Positions 52,401 through 61,000 of a stretch of 64,000 nucleotides of DNA are shown one piece after another (positions within the stretch are counted from its first letter, which is position 1; every line of letters begins with the position of its first letter). The translations under genes and the position numbers were made by a program. Source of the stretch: Saprospiraceae bacterium (GTDB lineage: Bacteria > Bacteroidota > Bacteroidia > Chitinophagales > Saprospiraceae); NCBI GenBank assembly GCA_019187225.1, contig JABAQQ010000005.1:172060-236059 (forward strand), written 5' to 3'. The notes under the pieces were generated by a model that worked only from the letters and a program-made list of their open reading frames with translations, had not been told where the DNA came from and searched no databases.

Positions 52401-53252
52401 CATGTCGTTCTGATCGGTCGCGAAGCCGGAATCGGTATCTGTCACGCAGGAATTCTGAACTGTTCCGCAGGGCGTCCAGGAGGTGGATTGATCGGGTGGC
52501 GTGTCGCACACCTTGTCGCCGTCGAGCAGGCAATTATTGTTGTAGCAGCCGTTCTGGAAGGTATGGTAAAGACCCAGATAATGCCCCATTTCGTGTGCCA
52601 AAACGGTCGAGTTGCCAAAACTGCTCCCCATCCACTCCGCCTCCATTACGATGCCGTCTTCAGGTCCGCCGTGCGAACCGGGAAAGAATGCATATCCGGC
52701 GATGTTACCGGAGATTTTTTTGATCACCCAGATGTTGACGTACTGCGTCGGGTCCCAGCGGCTCAGGTTTTTCAGATCCGAATCCTGGGATAGGTCCATA
52801 AATGTCAGCGTGGATTGCACCCGGTTAATACCGTTGGTTGGCGATCCGTCGGGCTTCCTGCGCGCCAGGCAAAACTGGAACGGCGTCGCAACCCCATCGC
52901 CGTTATCGTAGTAACCGCTATTGGCGAAAGCGGCGTTCAGATGCTGAATCCCTTGTTCCACCTGTATGTCGGTGATATTTTCGGGGCCGAACTGGTGAAT
53001 AATATGCACGACCACGGGGATGACGTAGGCCGGTGATGCGCCTTTGGATTGTTGCGGCAACGATTCAATACCTTTGAGCCATTGGTAGCACTGTTGTTCC
53101 ATTTCCTCGTGGCGCGCTTGAAAAGCGGGGTCATTTTTTAGTTTTTGTTGCAATAAATCATCTGAAGCGCAAGTAAAGGGAGGAGCATTTTGCGGGAAAA
53201 GCGGGTAAACAAACCAAATTAATGACAGAATTAAAAGGGCGGGACGGTACAT
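46458..53252 (-). CDS. giant T9SS type B secreted M43 metalloprotease with FG-GAP and PKD modules
   Basis: 2264-residue secreted protein. Signal peptide 1-21 (LLILSLIWFVYPLFPQ). The M43 (pappalysin-like) peptidase domain (about 70-335) has HEMGHYLGLYH at 220-230 and the Met-turn YMDYATWD. Two PKD-like domains follow (about 335-490, NFTNTSVNGANYEWTVNG), then a propeller (about 500-870) and a Cys/Asp-rich segment (CGNGLDDDSDGYVDC, about 925). An FG-GAP/VCBS integrin-like propeller spans about 960-1430 (GDLDGDGIPELAVI, GDVDLDGILDILVTG). Ig-like and PKD-like modules and four 51-residue tandem repeats (about 1800-2005) precede a CHU_C/T9SS type B C-terminus (ISNALRPGSSNGNDLF, YDRWGGLMF, DGTARGK, YVYLLEV). 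Proteolytic role on extracellular protein is likely. Confidence 0.92.
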   Translation of the reverse strand: MYRPALLILSLIWFVYPLFPQNAPPFTCASDDLLQQKLKNDPAFQARHEEMEQQCYQWLKGIESLPQQSKGASPAYVIPVVVHIIHQFGPENITDIQVEQGIQHLNAAFANSGYYDNGDGVATPFQFCLARRKPDGSPTNGINRVQSTLTFMDLSQDSDLKNLSRWDPTQYVNIWVIKKISGNIAGYAFFPGSHGGPEDGIVMEAEWMGSSFGNSTVLAHEMGHYLGLYHTFQNGCYNNNCLLDGDKVCDTPPDQSTSWTPCGTVQNSCVTDTDSGFATDQNDMTINYMDYATWDCYNAFTQGQSDRMEFFLLGARQSLLLSQGCNDPCIAPVTASFSASASGTLPAGTVVNFTNTSVNGANYEWTVNGNVVGTSANLNYVLANAGTQVVLLKVWGSDPSCTDFAADTFFVVCPVVVSFSADKPNPAPGETITCTYTGSGATLYEWLLNGMPVGSAASVAIPIPGPGSYSICLNASNGFCQQQTCRLIEVADTNQCFESWWKKLDLNASSGSFGGGFVQLPGGDMLAGAVLDYANQHFVRFSPMGVVTQHWNIVQQNVVSGISDFSVSSDGHVLVLRSNLSGNSINNCFMEKINYATGQVAWSKRLMLPQPMFVWKIEEHPATQHYWIWGRVTGTAQQLPTDQAIVLEINPADGNILSQKNYSIGTAPLVKATVPAGNFIYGAGYHYTGAIGFKPMLAKFDMTGALVWSKQFDFAPLAFVEWTDVARDGDDILLTGADGNTIFFTKTDLDGNPLEVKSFNIGGMLSYYSHADKVNINVLSDGYLLTFGYFTSAQDDGRMVFLKIDKSGNIDWAKNTVLLPEWDGVEVLINGGQIVAMACQGFHGDDLYLFKTPVAPATPEDCAHDQPDITASVPAWTLSTFMPAPLNAAPVGSATLNTTTQNISVPLETLCAANACPEICGNGLDDDSDGYVDCFDASDCPCDDLPECIRIDTIVPPDTRIAGKLDWASPGNTAFIGFTPVAANLNPKQDNMPEIVAGKWVARQTTDELLIFRGDGSDAATPRKLIIPERLSAFHPTTPAIGDLDGDGIPELAVICADHHMRVYNNYQPDANPVMTLMAVSTDTTLLNRSSKPLLADFDANGISEIYLGNEVFWFDFSTPGNPALRRTAPTSTVPSGRETHDDRTSCSIAADLLSPIDCAGDPDCEGLEIAAGYAIYSVDLDPSDGDPVEIKKQRDLSNMPPIATYTDGHTTVGDVDLDGILDILVTGRRSGNMGVYIWNKNGLVKFIPLPTFGSPYAGLVAVGNVYDDKLSGVATDLPEMVVCAWGNRVYALNINAANQTPATPWWWTLQPPAGSGFTSAALFDFNNDGFAEVVVRDLDSLSILYGGPAPFPPGVNSKRSWFSFSIASSYLDQYPTVADADNDGQAEVVLIGRPQAPSTVNLVNESIVVLEADVALGVPWAPARPLWNQFNYYPVSINDDLSIPKTQQPSHFELPGPGSGKRPYNLFLGQPSKYDNNFNPFVFLPDAGVSLDAMRCNGDTLIFTARICNKGSTDIPAETPLRLYAADPTTSTTAALPHIPALPLDIKPDSCLSFEIALPAPPGAQHIYLVVNDNGNQATPFDLSADFPVSSIAECDYSNNMAAIDLPLPPPLPPDLGPDVTVCQNGVWTFDAGPGFESYKWSDLTTEPIITVYEPGIYWVEARDVCGNVYSDTVSVTVDAATVIELGADTILCGGGTLQFNVPGFVEYQWFPVNGLSCSTCGNPGAQPSADVTYTVVAKTALGCYSTDSIKVTIGQVVQIQLDTAACAGETLSIHGTAIPAGSLQVIYLPSATGCDSVLNVAVAMLPVVQTAENQTICTGDSALIFGQWQSQAGAFSQTFTAMGGCDSTHTVALDVLPALQTTESRSICAGDSALIFGQWQNQAGAFSQTFTATGGCDSTHTIALDVLPALQTSESRSICAGDSALIFGQWQNQAGAFSQTLTATGGCDSTHTVALNVLPALQTTESRSICAGDSALIFGQWQNQAGAFSQTFTATGGCDSTHTVVMETNPLPDAVLEWSPPVCPGESNGSIVDVTATTGLEYSLNGSDFQGVGEFYQLAAGDYILRIRDSLGCRAEKTLTLPTPPLLFLELPGDTLVQPGQPVQLSPLTGGGNLSYAWSPAQYLDCFDCAHPVATPLASITYTLTIQNAQGCSVSDSIRIRVEKEDPGVFISNALRPGSSNGNDLFTVFALQGVREVVSMEIYDRWGGLMFRREHFAADGTVGWDGTARGKAVLPGVYVYLLEVELGDGTRKKMKGDVTVLR
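47235..47846 (-). repeat. four tandem 153-bp repeats inside the M43 protease gene
   Basis: Units start at 47235, 47388, 47541 and 47694, period 153 bases (51 codons). The first three are nearly identical at DNA level; the fourth diverges towards 47846. Each encodes a GDSALIFGQWQ, GAFSQTF, GGCDSTHT module of about 50 residues. Confidence 0.95.
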
Positions 53253-53315
53253 ACAAGTGATTTTTTACAAGGATACGCACAGCGGGGTTTTCGCTGCCAC
53301 CTGGAAGTGGCAAAA

Positions 53316-53378
53316 ACGTCCGATGTCAAACGTCGAATGTCCAAACGTCAAATGTCCAACATCAAACGTCCAACGTCC
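53316..53378. repeat. AYGTCMA heptad array upstream of yceI-like gene
   Basis: About nine 7-base units such as ACGTCAA, ATGTCCA and ACGTCCA, with one extra A in the middle. It lies about 70 bases upstream of the YceI promoter, between the giant protease gene (start 53252, minus) and the YceI gene (plus). Confidence 0.85.
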
Positions 53379-53444
53379 TTTTCTCTCCATCATGCAATTA
53401 GTTGTTAAAATTTTTAGTGTTTCAACAACTAAATCAGAATCACC

Positions 53445-53471
53445 TTGTTTTACTCCTATTCTTTACCTTTG
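53445..53471 (+). promoter_or_regulatory. promoter of the YceI-family gene
   Basis: TTG (53445-53447), 16 bases, then TACCTTTG (53464-53471), exact TAnnTTTG. The ATG is 14 bases after the box, so the leader is under 10 bases. Confidence 0.5.
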
Positions 53472-53485
53472 AAAAAATACAGATC

Positions 53486-54022
53486 ATGGCAACAACCAAC
53501 TGGCAGCTCGATCCTGCGCACTCGGAAGTGACCTTCCGCGTCCGGCACCTCGTTATCGCGACCGTGTCGGGCAAATTCGACAAATTTTCTTCCAGCGTCA
53601 GCACCGACGGCGACGATTTCACGACGGCCAATATCGGGTTCAGCGTCGAAACCGGCTCGGTGAATACCGGCGTGGAAGCCCGCGACAACCATCTGCGCAG
53701 CGACGACTTTTTCAACAGCGAAAAATTCCCGCAGATGAGCTTCCAATCCACCGGCATGAAACGACTCGGCGGCGAGCAGTACCAGCTCGACGGCAACCTG
53801 ACCATCCGCGATATCACCAAACCGGTATCGCTCCAGGTCGAATACCACGGCACGGTGAAAGACCCTTACGGCAACATTAAAGCGGCCTTCGAAGTGACAG
53901 GCGCGCTCAAGCGCAAGGAATTCGGCCTTCGCTGGGACGCCCTCACCGAAACAGGGGGCGCCGTGGTGTCCGATGAAGTGAAGATACAGGTGAATGTGCA
54001 GTTTGTGAAGGAGGAGGCTTGA
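53486..54022 (+). CDS. YceI-family lipid-binding protein
   Basis: 178-residue lipocalin-like protein binding an isoprenoid or other amphiphile in a beta barrel. Start 53486 gives MATTNWQLDPAHSEVTFRV, the usual opening of cytosolic YceI members; there is no signal peptide. The motifs RDNHLRSDDFFNSEKFPQM (about 72-90), GNLTIRDITKPVSL (about 107-120) and FGLRWDALTETGG (about 146-158) are all present. Length normal. Monocistronic, with a good promoter and a very short leader; a heptad array lies further upstream. Ligand cannot be deduced. Confidence 0.95.
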   Translation: MATTNWQLDPAHSEVTFRVRHLVIATVSGKFDKFSSSVSTDGDDFTTANIGFSVETGSVNTGVEARDNHLRSDDFFNSEKFPQMSFQSTGMKRLGGEQYQLDGNLTIRDITKPVSLQVEYHGTVKDPYGNIKAAFEVTGALKRKEFGLRWDALTETGGAVVSDEVKIQVNVQFVKEEA

Positions 54023-54062
54023 GAGCGGAGCAGGGAGAAGTTAGAGTCGTTTGAAAGGGTTT

Positions 54063-54177
54063 GAGTATACCGCTTTCGTCATCCTGACAGGAGCCGTCCG
54101 TTCTGCGAGGGAAAGGCTGGCTCCTACTCGCTTTTAGAGTGGGCAATTCCCGTCAGGATGACAAAAGCGGCGTACTC
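54063..54177. repeat. long inverted repeat, MITE-like
   Basis: 29-base arms at 54063-54091 and 54149-54177 match at 25 of 29 positions (core TCATCCTGAC). An inner AGGAGCC/GGCTCCT pair adds a second stem. Non-coding, between converging genes. The rest of 54023-54450 holds one more hairpin and no gene. Confidence 0.6.
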
Positions 54178-54283
54178 ATAAAAGGTGTCATCTCTGGAGC
54201 AGGAACGCAATTTAGCACGCTGGTATAATATCCAAAGGTTTCGGACACACCTTGTGTTGTCACCAAGTAGGGCGGAAAAAATC

Positions 54284-54317
54284 CGGGGTTTGCCGGCTAA
54301 GTTGCCGGCAAACCCCG
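54284..54317. repeat. perfect 14-bp palindrome
   Basis: CGGGGTTTGCCGGC and its complement around TAAGTT. No T tract on either strand, so it could be a REP-like element or a factor-dependent bidirectional terminator between the YceI gene and the converging gene at 56283. Confidence 0.55.
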
Positions 54318-54450
54318 TATAACTCACCGGCATATTGTGAGAAACCCGGGTATCTCCGGAAAACAATCCGGGGTAAATGGTTAAAACGATAATAATAAAA
54401 TGCGGGGTTTACTGAAAACTTTTGTTACTTACCTGAATTTAATATCGAAT

Positions 54451-56283
54451 TCAGTCAATCGTAAATTCTCCCACTTTGCGCTCGATTCCCTCCTCATCAT
54501 CATACACCGCCTCAATCTCCCAAACATAGTCTCCCTTCTCCAGATTCATCGAGGCCAAATTGAATCCGGAAATCAATTGCCCCATGTTTCCAAAAAAGCG
54601 TTCGTATACGAAATCTCCTGTAGGGTCTGTGATTTCAAAATAGATATCTTTGGGTGGTTTTTGAAAAATGAATCCCAAATGAGAAAAAGGACCATTGCCG
54701 CCTATGGTCGTTGGTACTATATGGTCGGGGGATCCGGGTAATTTTGCCGCTTCTGAAGTCTCACCATCTTTAAGTGTTATCAAACAATCGGTGTAAGAAA
54801 CCAGAGTATCAATTGTAACTGTTACATCATTTATCAGACCATCCTCAGCCCAACATGAACTACCGCAGTTAGTGGTATTTAAGTTGATGCGTTGCAAATT
54901 GAGTGAAGTGACGGTTTCACCTAAAGTGGAATTATTGATAGATACGGTAGAATCGCATCCATCCGCCGTTCCAGACGATGATATTCTGGTTAACAGAATA
55001 TCTTTATAAGTGTTCCCACCGCTAAGCTTGTTCACTGTACCGACCGCCAATAAGCTTTGATTATTCCCGTCACATGGGATCATGTCATTTACCAGATTCA
55101 AATAGCCTGTGTTTGACTGATGTTTTGCTCCAATCCTTTTCGACCACTGAAAATTCAAATCTTCATCAACTGCAATAATGCTGGCAAATTTCGTAGTATT
55201 AAGTGTGATCGAATTCAAGTCATACGCTGCCAAGATAAATTCCTGATAACCATCACCTACAGGAAAGATATTGGCTCTGAAGTTATTACCCGAGGAACCA
55301 GCCGAGCCATAATGAAATCGTTTGGCTTGCGGTACTGAGCCACTTGGAGGTGCATTGCCGGTGCTCGCCATATTTACACAAACCTGCGGCTCACGAATGT
55401 TGCCGCTTACTTGATTATAAAAGTCGGTAGTATAGACCTTTCCTGTATTGTGGTTATAGTATCCATAATACTGGGATTCAAATGCGCCGGGAGTGCATCG
55501 CGTATTCTTTGCCCATATTAAATCGCCTTTCTGATTTACTTTGAAACTGATGCCGCCGTTGAAACCCGTGCTTGCAGGTCCAATCCAACCTCCTGTGATA
55601 TAACTTTCCGCACCGTCTTTCCAAATTCCAACGGTTAATTCATTAATAGAGTTGCTGTTTGGCATATTATATTGGTATGCCCACAGAACTTTGCCATCGG
55701 AATCTACCGAAATAATACCGTTATTCTGATTTGTGGATGCTCCTGAGTTTATTCTAACTGTTAAGATTACTCCTCCCTGGCTCGATGCTACTATCCTCTG
55801 ACCGATGTCATTACCATCCGTTGCACTAACGCCATTTGCGGGTTTTCCCATGTTTTTGGCCCATACAACAGATCCATCGAGTTTCAATTTGACTAAGAAA
55901 ACATCCGCAAGTACATTTGTACCGGAAGATAGATAGACACCATTCACCCACGTCCGTGTATACCCTAAACAATAATAATAATTGCCCATTTGAACCACAT
56001 CGTTAAACTCCTCCCAATTGGAACCTCCGTACCTTTTTGCCCAGATCACAGTGCCATCGGCATCCATTTTGATAACAAGCGCATCCCGGTCTAATGAAGA
56101 AGGCGTGCTTGCCAGGTAACCGACTACTAAAAAATTATTATCCGGAGTGCGAATAATGCGGCGCGCCTCCTGTAGTGTATTTGTAGTGGCGCTTTGATTC
56201 AAACGTTTCGTAAAAAGATTCTGTCCGTTTAAAGTGTTGGTAATGATGAAGAAAAGCAGGAGAAAGAATATCGAAGGCTTCAT
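54451..56283 (-). CDS. exported beta-propeller-like protein, unknown function
   Basis: 610-residue protein with a signal peptide (residues 1-20, SIFFLLLFFIITNTLNGQ). Residues about 30-430 contain propeller-like repeats of the kind IIRTPDNNFLVVGYL, VIKMDADGTVIWAKRYGG, LVKLKLDGSVVWAKNMG and FKVNQKGDLIWAKN, seen in Bacteroidota 'TIGR-type' secreted propellers. A Cys-containing Ig-like part follows (about 465-610). No T9SS sorting domain is visible: the C-terminus is VWEIEAVYDDEEG to FTID. It may be periplasmic or secreted by another route. The gene is AT-richer than its neighbours. It is downstream of the gene at 57983 on the same strand, 77 bases apart. Confidence 0.75.
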   Translation of the reverse strand: MKPSIFFLLLFFIITNTLNGQNLFTKRLNQSATTNTLQEARRIIRTPDNNFLVVGYLASTPSSLDRDALVIKMDADGTVIWAKRYGGSNWEEFNDVVQMGNYYYCLGYTRTWVNGVYLSSGTNVLADVFLVKLKLDGSVVWAKNMGKPANGVSATDGNDIGQRIVASSQGGVILTVRINSGASTNQNNGIISVDSDGKVLWAYQYNMPNSNSINELTVGIWKDGAESYITGGWIGPASTGFNGGISFKVNQKGDLIWAKNTRCTPGAFESQYYGYYNHNTGKVYTTDFYNQVSGNIREPQVCVNMASTGNAPPSGSVPQAKRFHYGSAGSSGNNFRANIFPVGDGYQEFILAAYDLNSITLNTTKFASIIAVDEDLNFQWSKRIGAKHQSNTGYLNLVNDMIPCDGNNQSLLAVGTVNKLSGGNTYKDILLTRISSSGTADGCDSTVSINNSTLGETVTSLNLQRINLNTTNCGSSCWAEDGLINDVTVTIDTLVSYTDCLITLKDGETSEAAKLPGSPDHIVPTTIGGNGPFSHLGFIFQKPPKDIYFEITDPTGDFVYERFFGNMGQLISGFNLASMNLEKGDYVWEIEAVYDDEEGIERKVGEFTID

Positions 56284-56360
56284 AATCGGAATAATTGTTT
56301 ATCGGTTTTTAAAAGAAAAAGCATTGCAACTATGGGCTTTGGTTGGGTGGCGACGGTTTA

Positions 56361-57983
56361 CTACAACTCCAATTTCAGGAGATGATAAGAAAATCCTCTG
56401 CCTGCAGATACAAATAGGAATGCTCCATCAGACACCTGTACACAAAGCCTGGGTTCAAACCAAGTACCTGTTTCATCTTGGGTAAAAAGCTTTTTTGTGG
56501 TGCTTTTTTCCCCTTTTTTCATTGTCATCATTGCTCCGCAGGCATTTTCCCTGAGGTTGCCGTAGCCGCCCACGAGGGTTCGCTCTAACTGGCCTGCTTT
56601 GACAATGTTTTTACCCGGATTTGCCTCGTGATCGGTATAAAGCGCAACCAGATCGCCCTGTGCATTTGTCCTGAAAAAATAACCCAGCCCGTTATCATTT
56701 ATCGCCCAGCTGCGTTTGCCGAGGACCTGTTCCTGCAACAATTCTCCTGCTGAGGAATGATGGGCCAGAACACCCGATTCACAGCAAGGGTCTCCAAAAT
56801 TCCGTCCGTCGGTAATGCTGCCGATCGCTTGCGGCGTATAATTGATGGTACCTTCCTGGAAAATCTGAAAAAATTGTTCCACGCCCACCCATACGCTACC
56901 GTCGGCCATGGGCAGTACGTCGAGCGCCCGAATGGAATTTAATCCGTCCCCTTTTTTCAGCGCGTCGGGCTTTTTATCCCAAAAACTCAAGGTCGCAGCA
57001 CTGAATGTATGAACAGACCGGGAGACGACCTTGCCACTTTTGCTGTCTAATTTCAGGGAGAAAGTGCCTTGCTCCGGATTCGGGTCGTTGTGCCATCTCT
57101 TACTCTTGAACATTCCTTTTTCTGCACCGTCGGAAGCCGCCGCAAACGTACCGCCGGCATATACGAATCCGTCGTGTACGGATTGCCTGAGTACCAAATC
57201 GGTCGCTATTTTTCCATCGGAAGGCGAAATGTCGGTCTTAACGGGCTGATTTCCGCCTTCACTCCACACCCATACCTCCTGTCGCAGGCCCTTGTCGTCG
57301 GCCCACACCGGGGCCCAGATAGCGCCATCATTGGCGACCATCGGGTAACCGACCGCCAAATCCGAAGGTTCAGGGGGGATTTGAAGGTTGCCTTTCCGTC
57401 GTATGTTGCCTTTCTGATCGAATACAATATAGGAGAAAGGCTCTTTCGGCTTGTCTCGCGACGGATGCTTTGCAACCAAAAACAGTGCATTGTCCGCAGA
57501 CCGAGCATACATGATTTGCGATTCTTCCACCCATTTGCCATCCAGGGCGCCGGCTAATTCAGGTTTACCGATCACCCCGTCTGGTTGCAGTGCCGCCCTG
57601 TACACTTCAGTTTTGTTTTCTTTCTTTTTATGTAACAGAAAAACGAGATGGGGTTTGCCTTCAAACGACACCGCATGCCCTATTGGCACTTCATCGCCGC
57701 CTGGCATGTCCAGTTGTTGCGGTTTGTTGCGATGCAGTGGTTTTAAGTCGGGTGAAAATACATCCACAGCCCATTTATATCGTTCCTTTGGACCGGAAGG
57801 ACTCATCTTATTGACAAGCGAGAAGTCTTGGTACAGTAAGAATATATTCCCACTTGTCGCATCACTGGTAATGCCATTCACATCCATCGCTTCTTCCCAT
57901 TTGAATACCTGGCTTTGAGTTACGCGAGGCTGAGCGCCTGTCATTAAAGGAAACAACAGAAATAAAAAAAGCAGTTTTTGCAT
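56361..57983 (-). CDS. exported protein of unknown function
   Basis: 540 residues from ATG 57983, where a signal peptide begins (KLLFLFLLFPLMTGAQ); an in-frame ATG at 58010 would only add a lead. The body is mostly beta strand with repeated text such as GNIFLLYQDFS, PHLVFLLHKKKE, NALFLVAKHPS, GAIWAPVWADDKG and GSVWVGVEQFF, which suggests a propeller fold. No T9SS sorting domain; the protein ends YHLLKLEL. No named family is recognised. It lies between two other exported propeller-type genes on the same strand (52-base gap upstream), so the three may be one unit. Confidence 0.72.
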   Translation of the reverse strand: MQKLLFLFLLFPLMTGAQPRVTQSQVFKWEEAMDVNGITSDATSGNIFLLYQDFSLVNKMSPSGPKERYKWAVDVFSPDLKPLHRNKPQQLDMPGGDEVPIGHAVSFEGKPHLVFLLHKKKENKTEVYRAALQPDGVIGKPELAGALDGKWVEESQIMYARSADNALFLVAKHPSRDKPKEPFSYIVFDQKGNIRRKGNLQIPPEPSDLAVGYPMVANDGAIWAPVWADDKGLRQEVWVWSEGGNQPVKTDISPSDGKIATDLVLRQSVHDGFVYAGGTFAAASDGAEKGMFKSKRWHNDPNPEQGTFSLKLDSKSGKVVSRSVHTFSAATLSFWDKKPDALKKGDGLNSIRALDVLPMADGSVWVGVEQFFQIFQEGTINYTPQAIGSITDGRNFGDPCCESGVLAHHSSAGELLQEQVLGKRSWAINDNGLGYFFRTNAQGDLVALYTDHEANPGKNIVKAGQLERTLVGGYGNLRENACGAMMTMKKGEKSTTKKLFTQDETGTWFEPRLCVQVSDGAFLFVSAGRGFSYHLLKLEL

Positions 57984-58034
57984 TTTAATGATGAATGATT
58001 TGAAAAACAATGAGTTGCATGAATTGACGAAGGA

Positions 58035-61000
58035 TTATCGCTGCACCGCCGCCTTCCCCCAAAACACTTTCCCTCCCGCCGTCCAGCGGCACCAGTATAC
58101 ACCCGTCGGAACACCGGATAAATCAATTTCCTGTGAACTACCCAACGCAGCAGCCGAATAAACCAGCCTGCCCTTAACAGAAAATATTTCTATTCTGCCT
58201 TCGCCTTCAAAGCCTTCCGGCAAACGCAGCGTAACGCGGCTGCCGGCCGGGTTGGGGAACACTTCGAGCGGCAGCGCCCGTTGCGAAGGCTCGAAAGTGG
58301 CGACCACCGCGATGGATGTGACGACCGTGTTGGTCACCACCGCCGGGTTGAAGTCGAAGTAGATGTGGGCGGTGTTGGCGATTTCGTTGCCGACTTCCAG
58401 ACCCGGCTTCATGCGGATGGCGAATTGCACGAATCCCTGGCTGCCCAGGCTGTCTTCCGATGCCGGCGCCAGCCGGATGGGATTGAAGCGGAACACCAGC
58501 ACCCGGCCGTCTTCGATGTGCAATTCCCAGGGGTGACTGGCCGTCAGCACGCGCACACTGGCCGCGTCGAGCGCGGCGGACAAGGTGTCGCGTACGGTGA
58601 TAAAATCGGTCTCCACATTGCCAAGGTTCTGAAAACGAACGGTATAGACCAGTTCTTCTTCGTCCGCCTCGTTGACGGGGACATGGGTTTCGGACACCGC
58701 TTTGTCGTTCGGGTCATAAGATGAAACAACCTGCTCGTCCAGCACGGCGGTGTTGTTCGTCATATCCACATCCGCGCCGTTGAAAGTTTCTGCTTTTACA
58801 AAAACCGGCTCTCCGGGCGGCACGACGGCTGTTTTGACGTCCACCTGGAATTTCCGTTCTTTCAAAGGCTGGAGGTTGGCGAAATCCCAAATCAAAGTGT
58901 CGCCGATGATTGCATCGGCGGCAGGTGTCGTTGAAATCACGCTCAGCAAAGGGCTTAAAGCCAGTTTCAGTTGACCGTTGGACGCGACGGTTCCGGCATT
59001 TTTTACATTGACATACAGCGTATTATCATAACCGGCGCGGAATGCCTTGGCAGCCACCAGGTTGACGCCTGCGTCGTTGACCGTTCCCTGCGGCTGGATA
59101 GCGAACGACGGAGGCGGTATGCTGCCAGCCCCGGCCGTTACCGCAACCGAAGCAGGCGCGGCAGCATAGTGCGGCGGCACATTGGCAACCGACAGCTCGT
59201 CGGCTTGCTGGCCGAAGAACATGGAAAAATCGCCGTCGTTGTAGGTAGCGCCGAGTGCCCCGCTTTGGGCGGCTTTGACGACGAAATTGTTCAGTCCCGG
59301 TTCTCCGATGTCTTTTTGCCCGTTGCCGTTGCTGTCGAGGAAGACTTTGCCCGATGCCTGGCGCTGGTCGTCGAGGCGGAGCCGCCAGTTGCCGGGAAAG
59401 TAGAGCGCATTGTCGCCGTAGGTCCACGAGTCGCCGCTGGTGATAGATACAAGATCGGCGCCGGGGGGCGGCAGCAAACTCGTCCAGGTCTTGCCCACGT
59501 CTTTCGACACATAAAACACATTTTCGTCCAGGTGCAGCAGCAGTATGTCTTTCCGGGCCCGAAGCCGGTAGGCGTTCGTGTTGAAATTTTGCGGCGCCGG
59601 CAGCGTATCGAAGCTCTGCCCGCCGTCGGCAGAATAGAAGGTAAGGTCGAGCGGCGGGTGCGACAGCAGGATGGTATCCTTCACGATGAAAAAGCGGCCT
59701 ACCGTTTCGTCCACTTTGTAAGGGAAAGTATAAACCGGCTGCCAGGTGGCGCCCAGGTCATCCGAGCGGTGGAGCGTTTTGTCTTTTATCACATACAGCT
59801 TCCCTTGTAATACCCGGATACCGGCGCCCTGCAATGCAGTGGGGATGGTAACCGTATTGCTCCACGATGCACCGTTGTCGAAAGACTGAAATATCTTGCT
59901 CGCCGGCGATTGTTTCACTGCAAGCAGCGTATCGCCCAGTGCCATCACGCCGGAGGCAGGCTCGGGAGGGGTCGAATAGGTTTCCCATTCGAAGCGCCCG
60001 TTGCGCGGACAACGCAGGATGGCGCCGGTAAAGGTGTAATCGTAGTTTCCGTTGCTCCACAAACCGGGAAATATAGCATGCAGGTTTTGCTGCCAGGTGG
60101 CGCCGTTATCGGCTGAAAACGTTTGTGGGGTGGTGTTGAGAAATAAGTGTCCGTCCTGATATCGAAGGTTGCCGCCGCCGGTGTTCGGCTCGCCGTTGGC
60201 CAGTTGCCACTTGTCCGAATCCGGTTTTTTACGGATGATGCCCAACCACTCCGACCCCAGCCAAATGCCGCCGTCGTGTTCGCCGACTCCCGTCAATTTG
60301 AGGTTCGACACCGCCCCCACCGACAGCACCGTCCAGTTGGAAGGCCCACCGCCCTCGAAACGCCACAGTTGTTTGCCCGTAGCGTCGGTGGCGTACAGGT
60401 GTTGGCCGGAGTTGTACAGCCCGATGCCTTCCCACGGCGCTTCCTGCCAGGTTGCGCCATTGTCTTTCGTAAAATACAGCAGTTTTTTGATTTCGTCCGT
60501 AACTATCACTTCACCGTTCAGGGCTTTTATCAAAAAGGTGGGCATCCCGTTGGAATGATAGGTGACCTGCACATCATCCATCGGGAGGCTGTGTTCCCAA
60601 TTGTAGCCCGCGTCCGGCGAATGGTAAATGCCGTTTTCCGTGGCTGCCCAGAGGTTTGCCCCCTCGGCAGTCAGTCCCAAAATATAGCCAGCCGAGTCTT
60701 TAGGGTAATAGGGTATTGTCTTCCAGCTCGCGCTGCCCAACTTGCTGCACAATCCCGATCCATCGTAACAGCCGCCGTAAACAGTGTCGCCTATAAAAGC
60801 CGATACGCTTGCCTTTACATTGCCTGCTGGTTGCCATGTATCGCCCAAGTCGGCACTGCTGAAAAGTTGATAAAAACTCATGGAGTCAAGCCCTTCCGAC
60901 CAATACAAACGGTTGTTGTTGCGGTTGACTTCGAGCACCTGCGCGACGTTATCCGACTGGTAGGCGCGGATTTGCTCCCAATGGTCGCCGCCGTCGCTGC

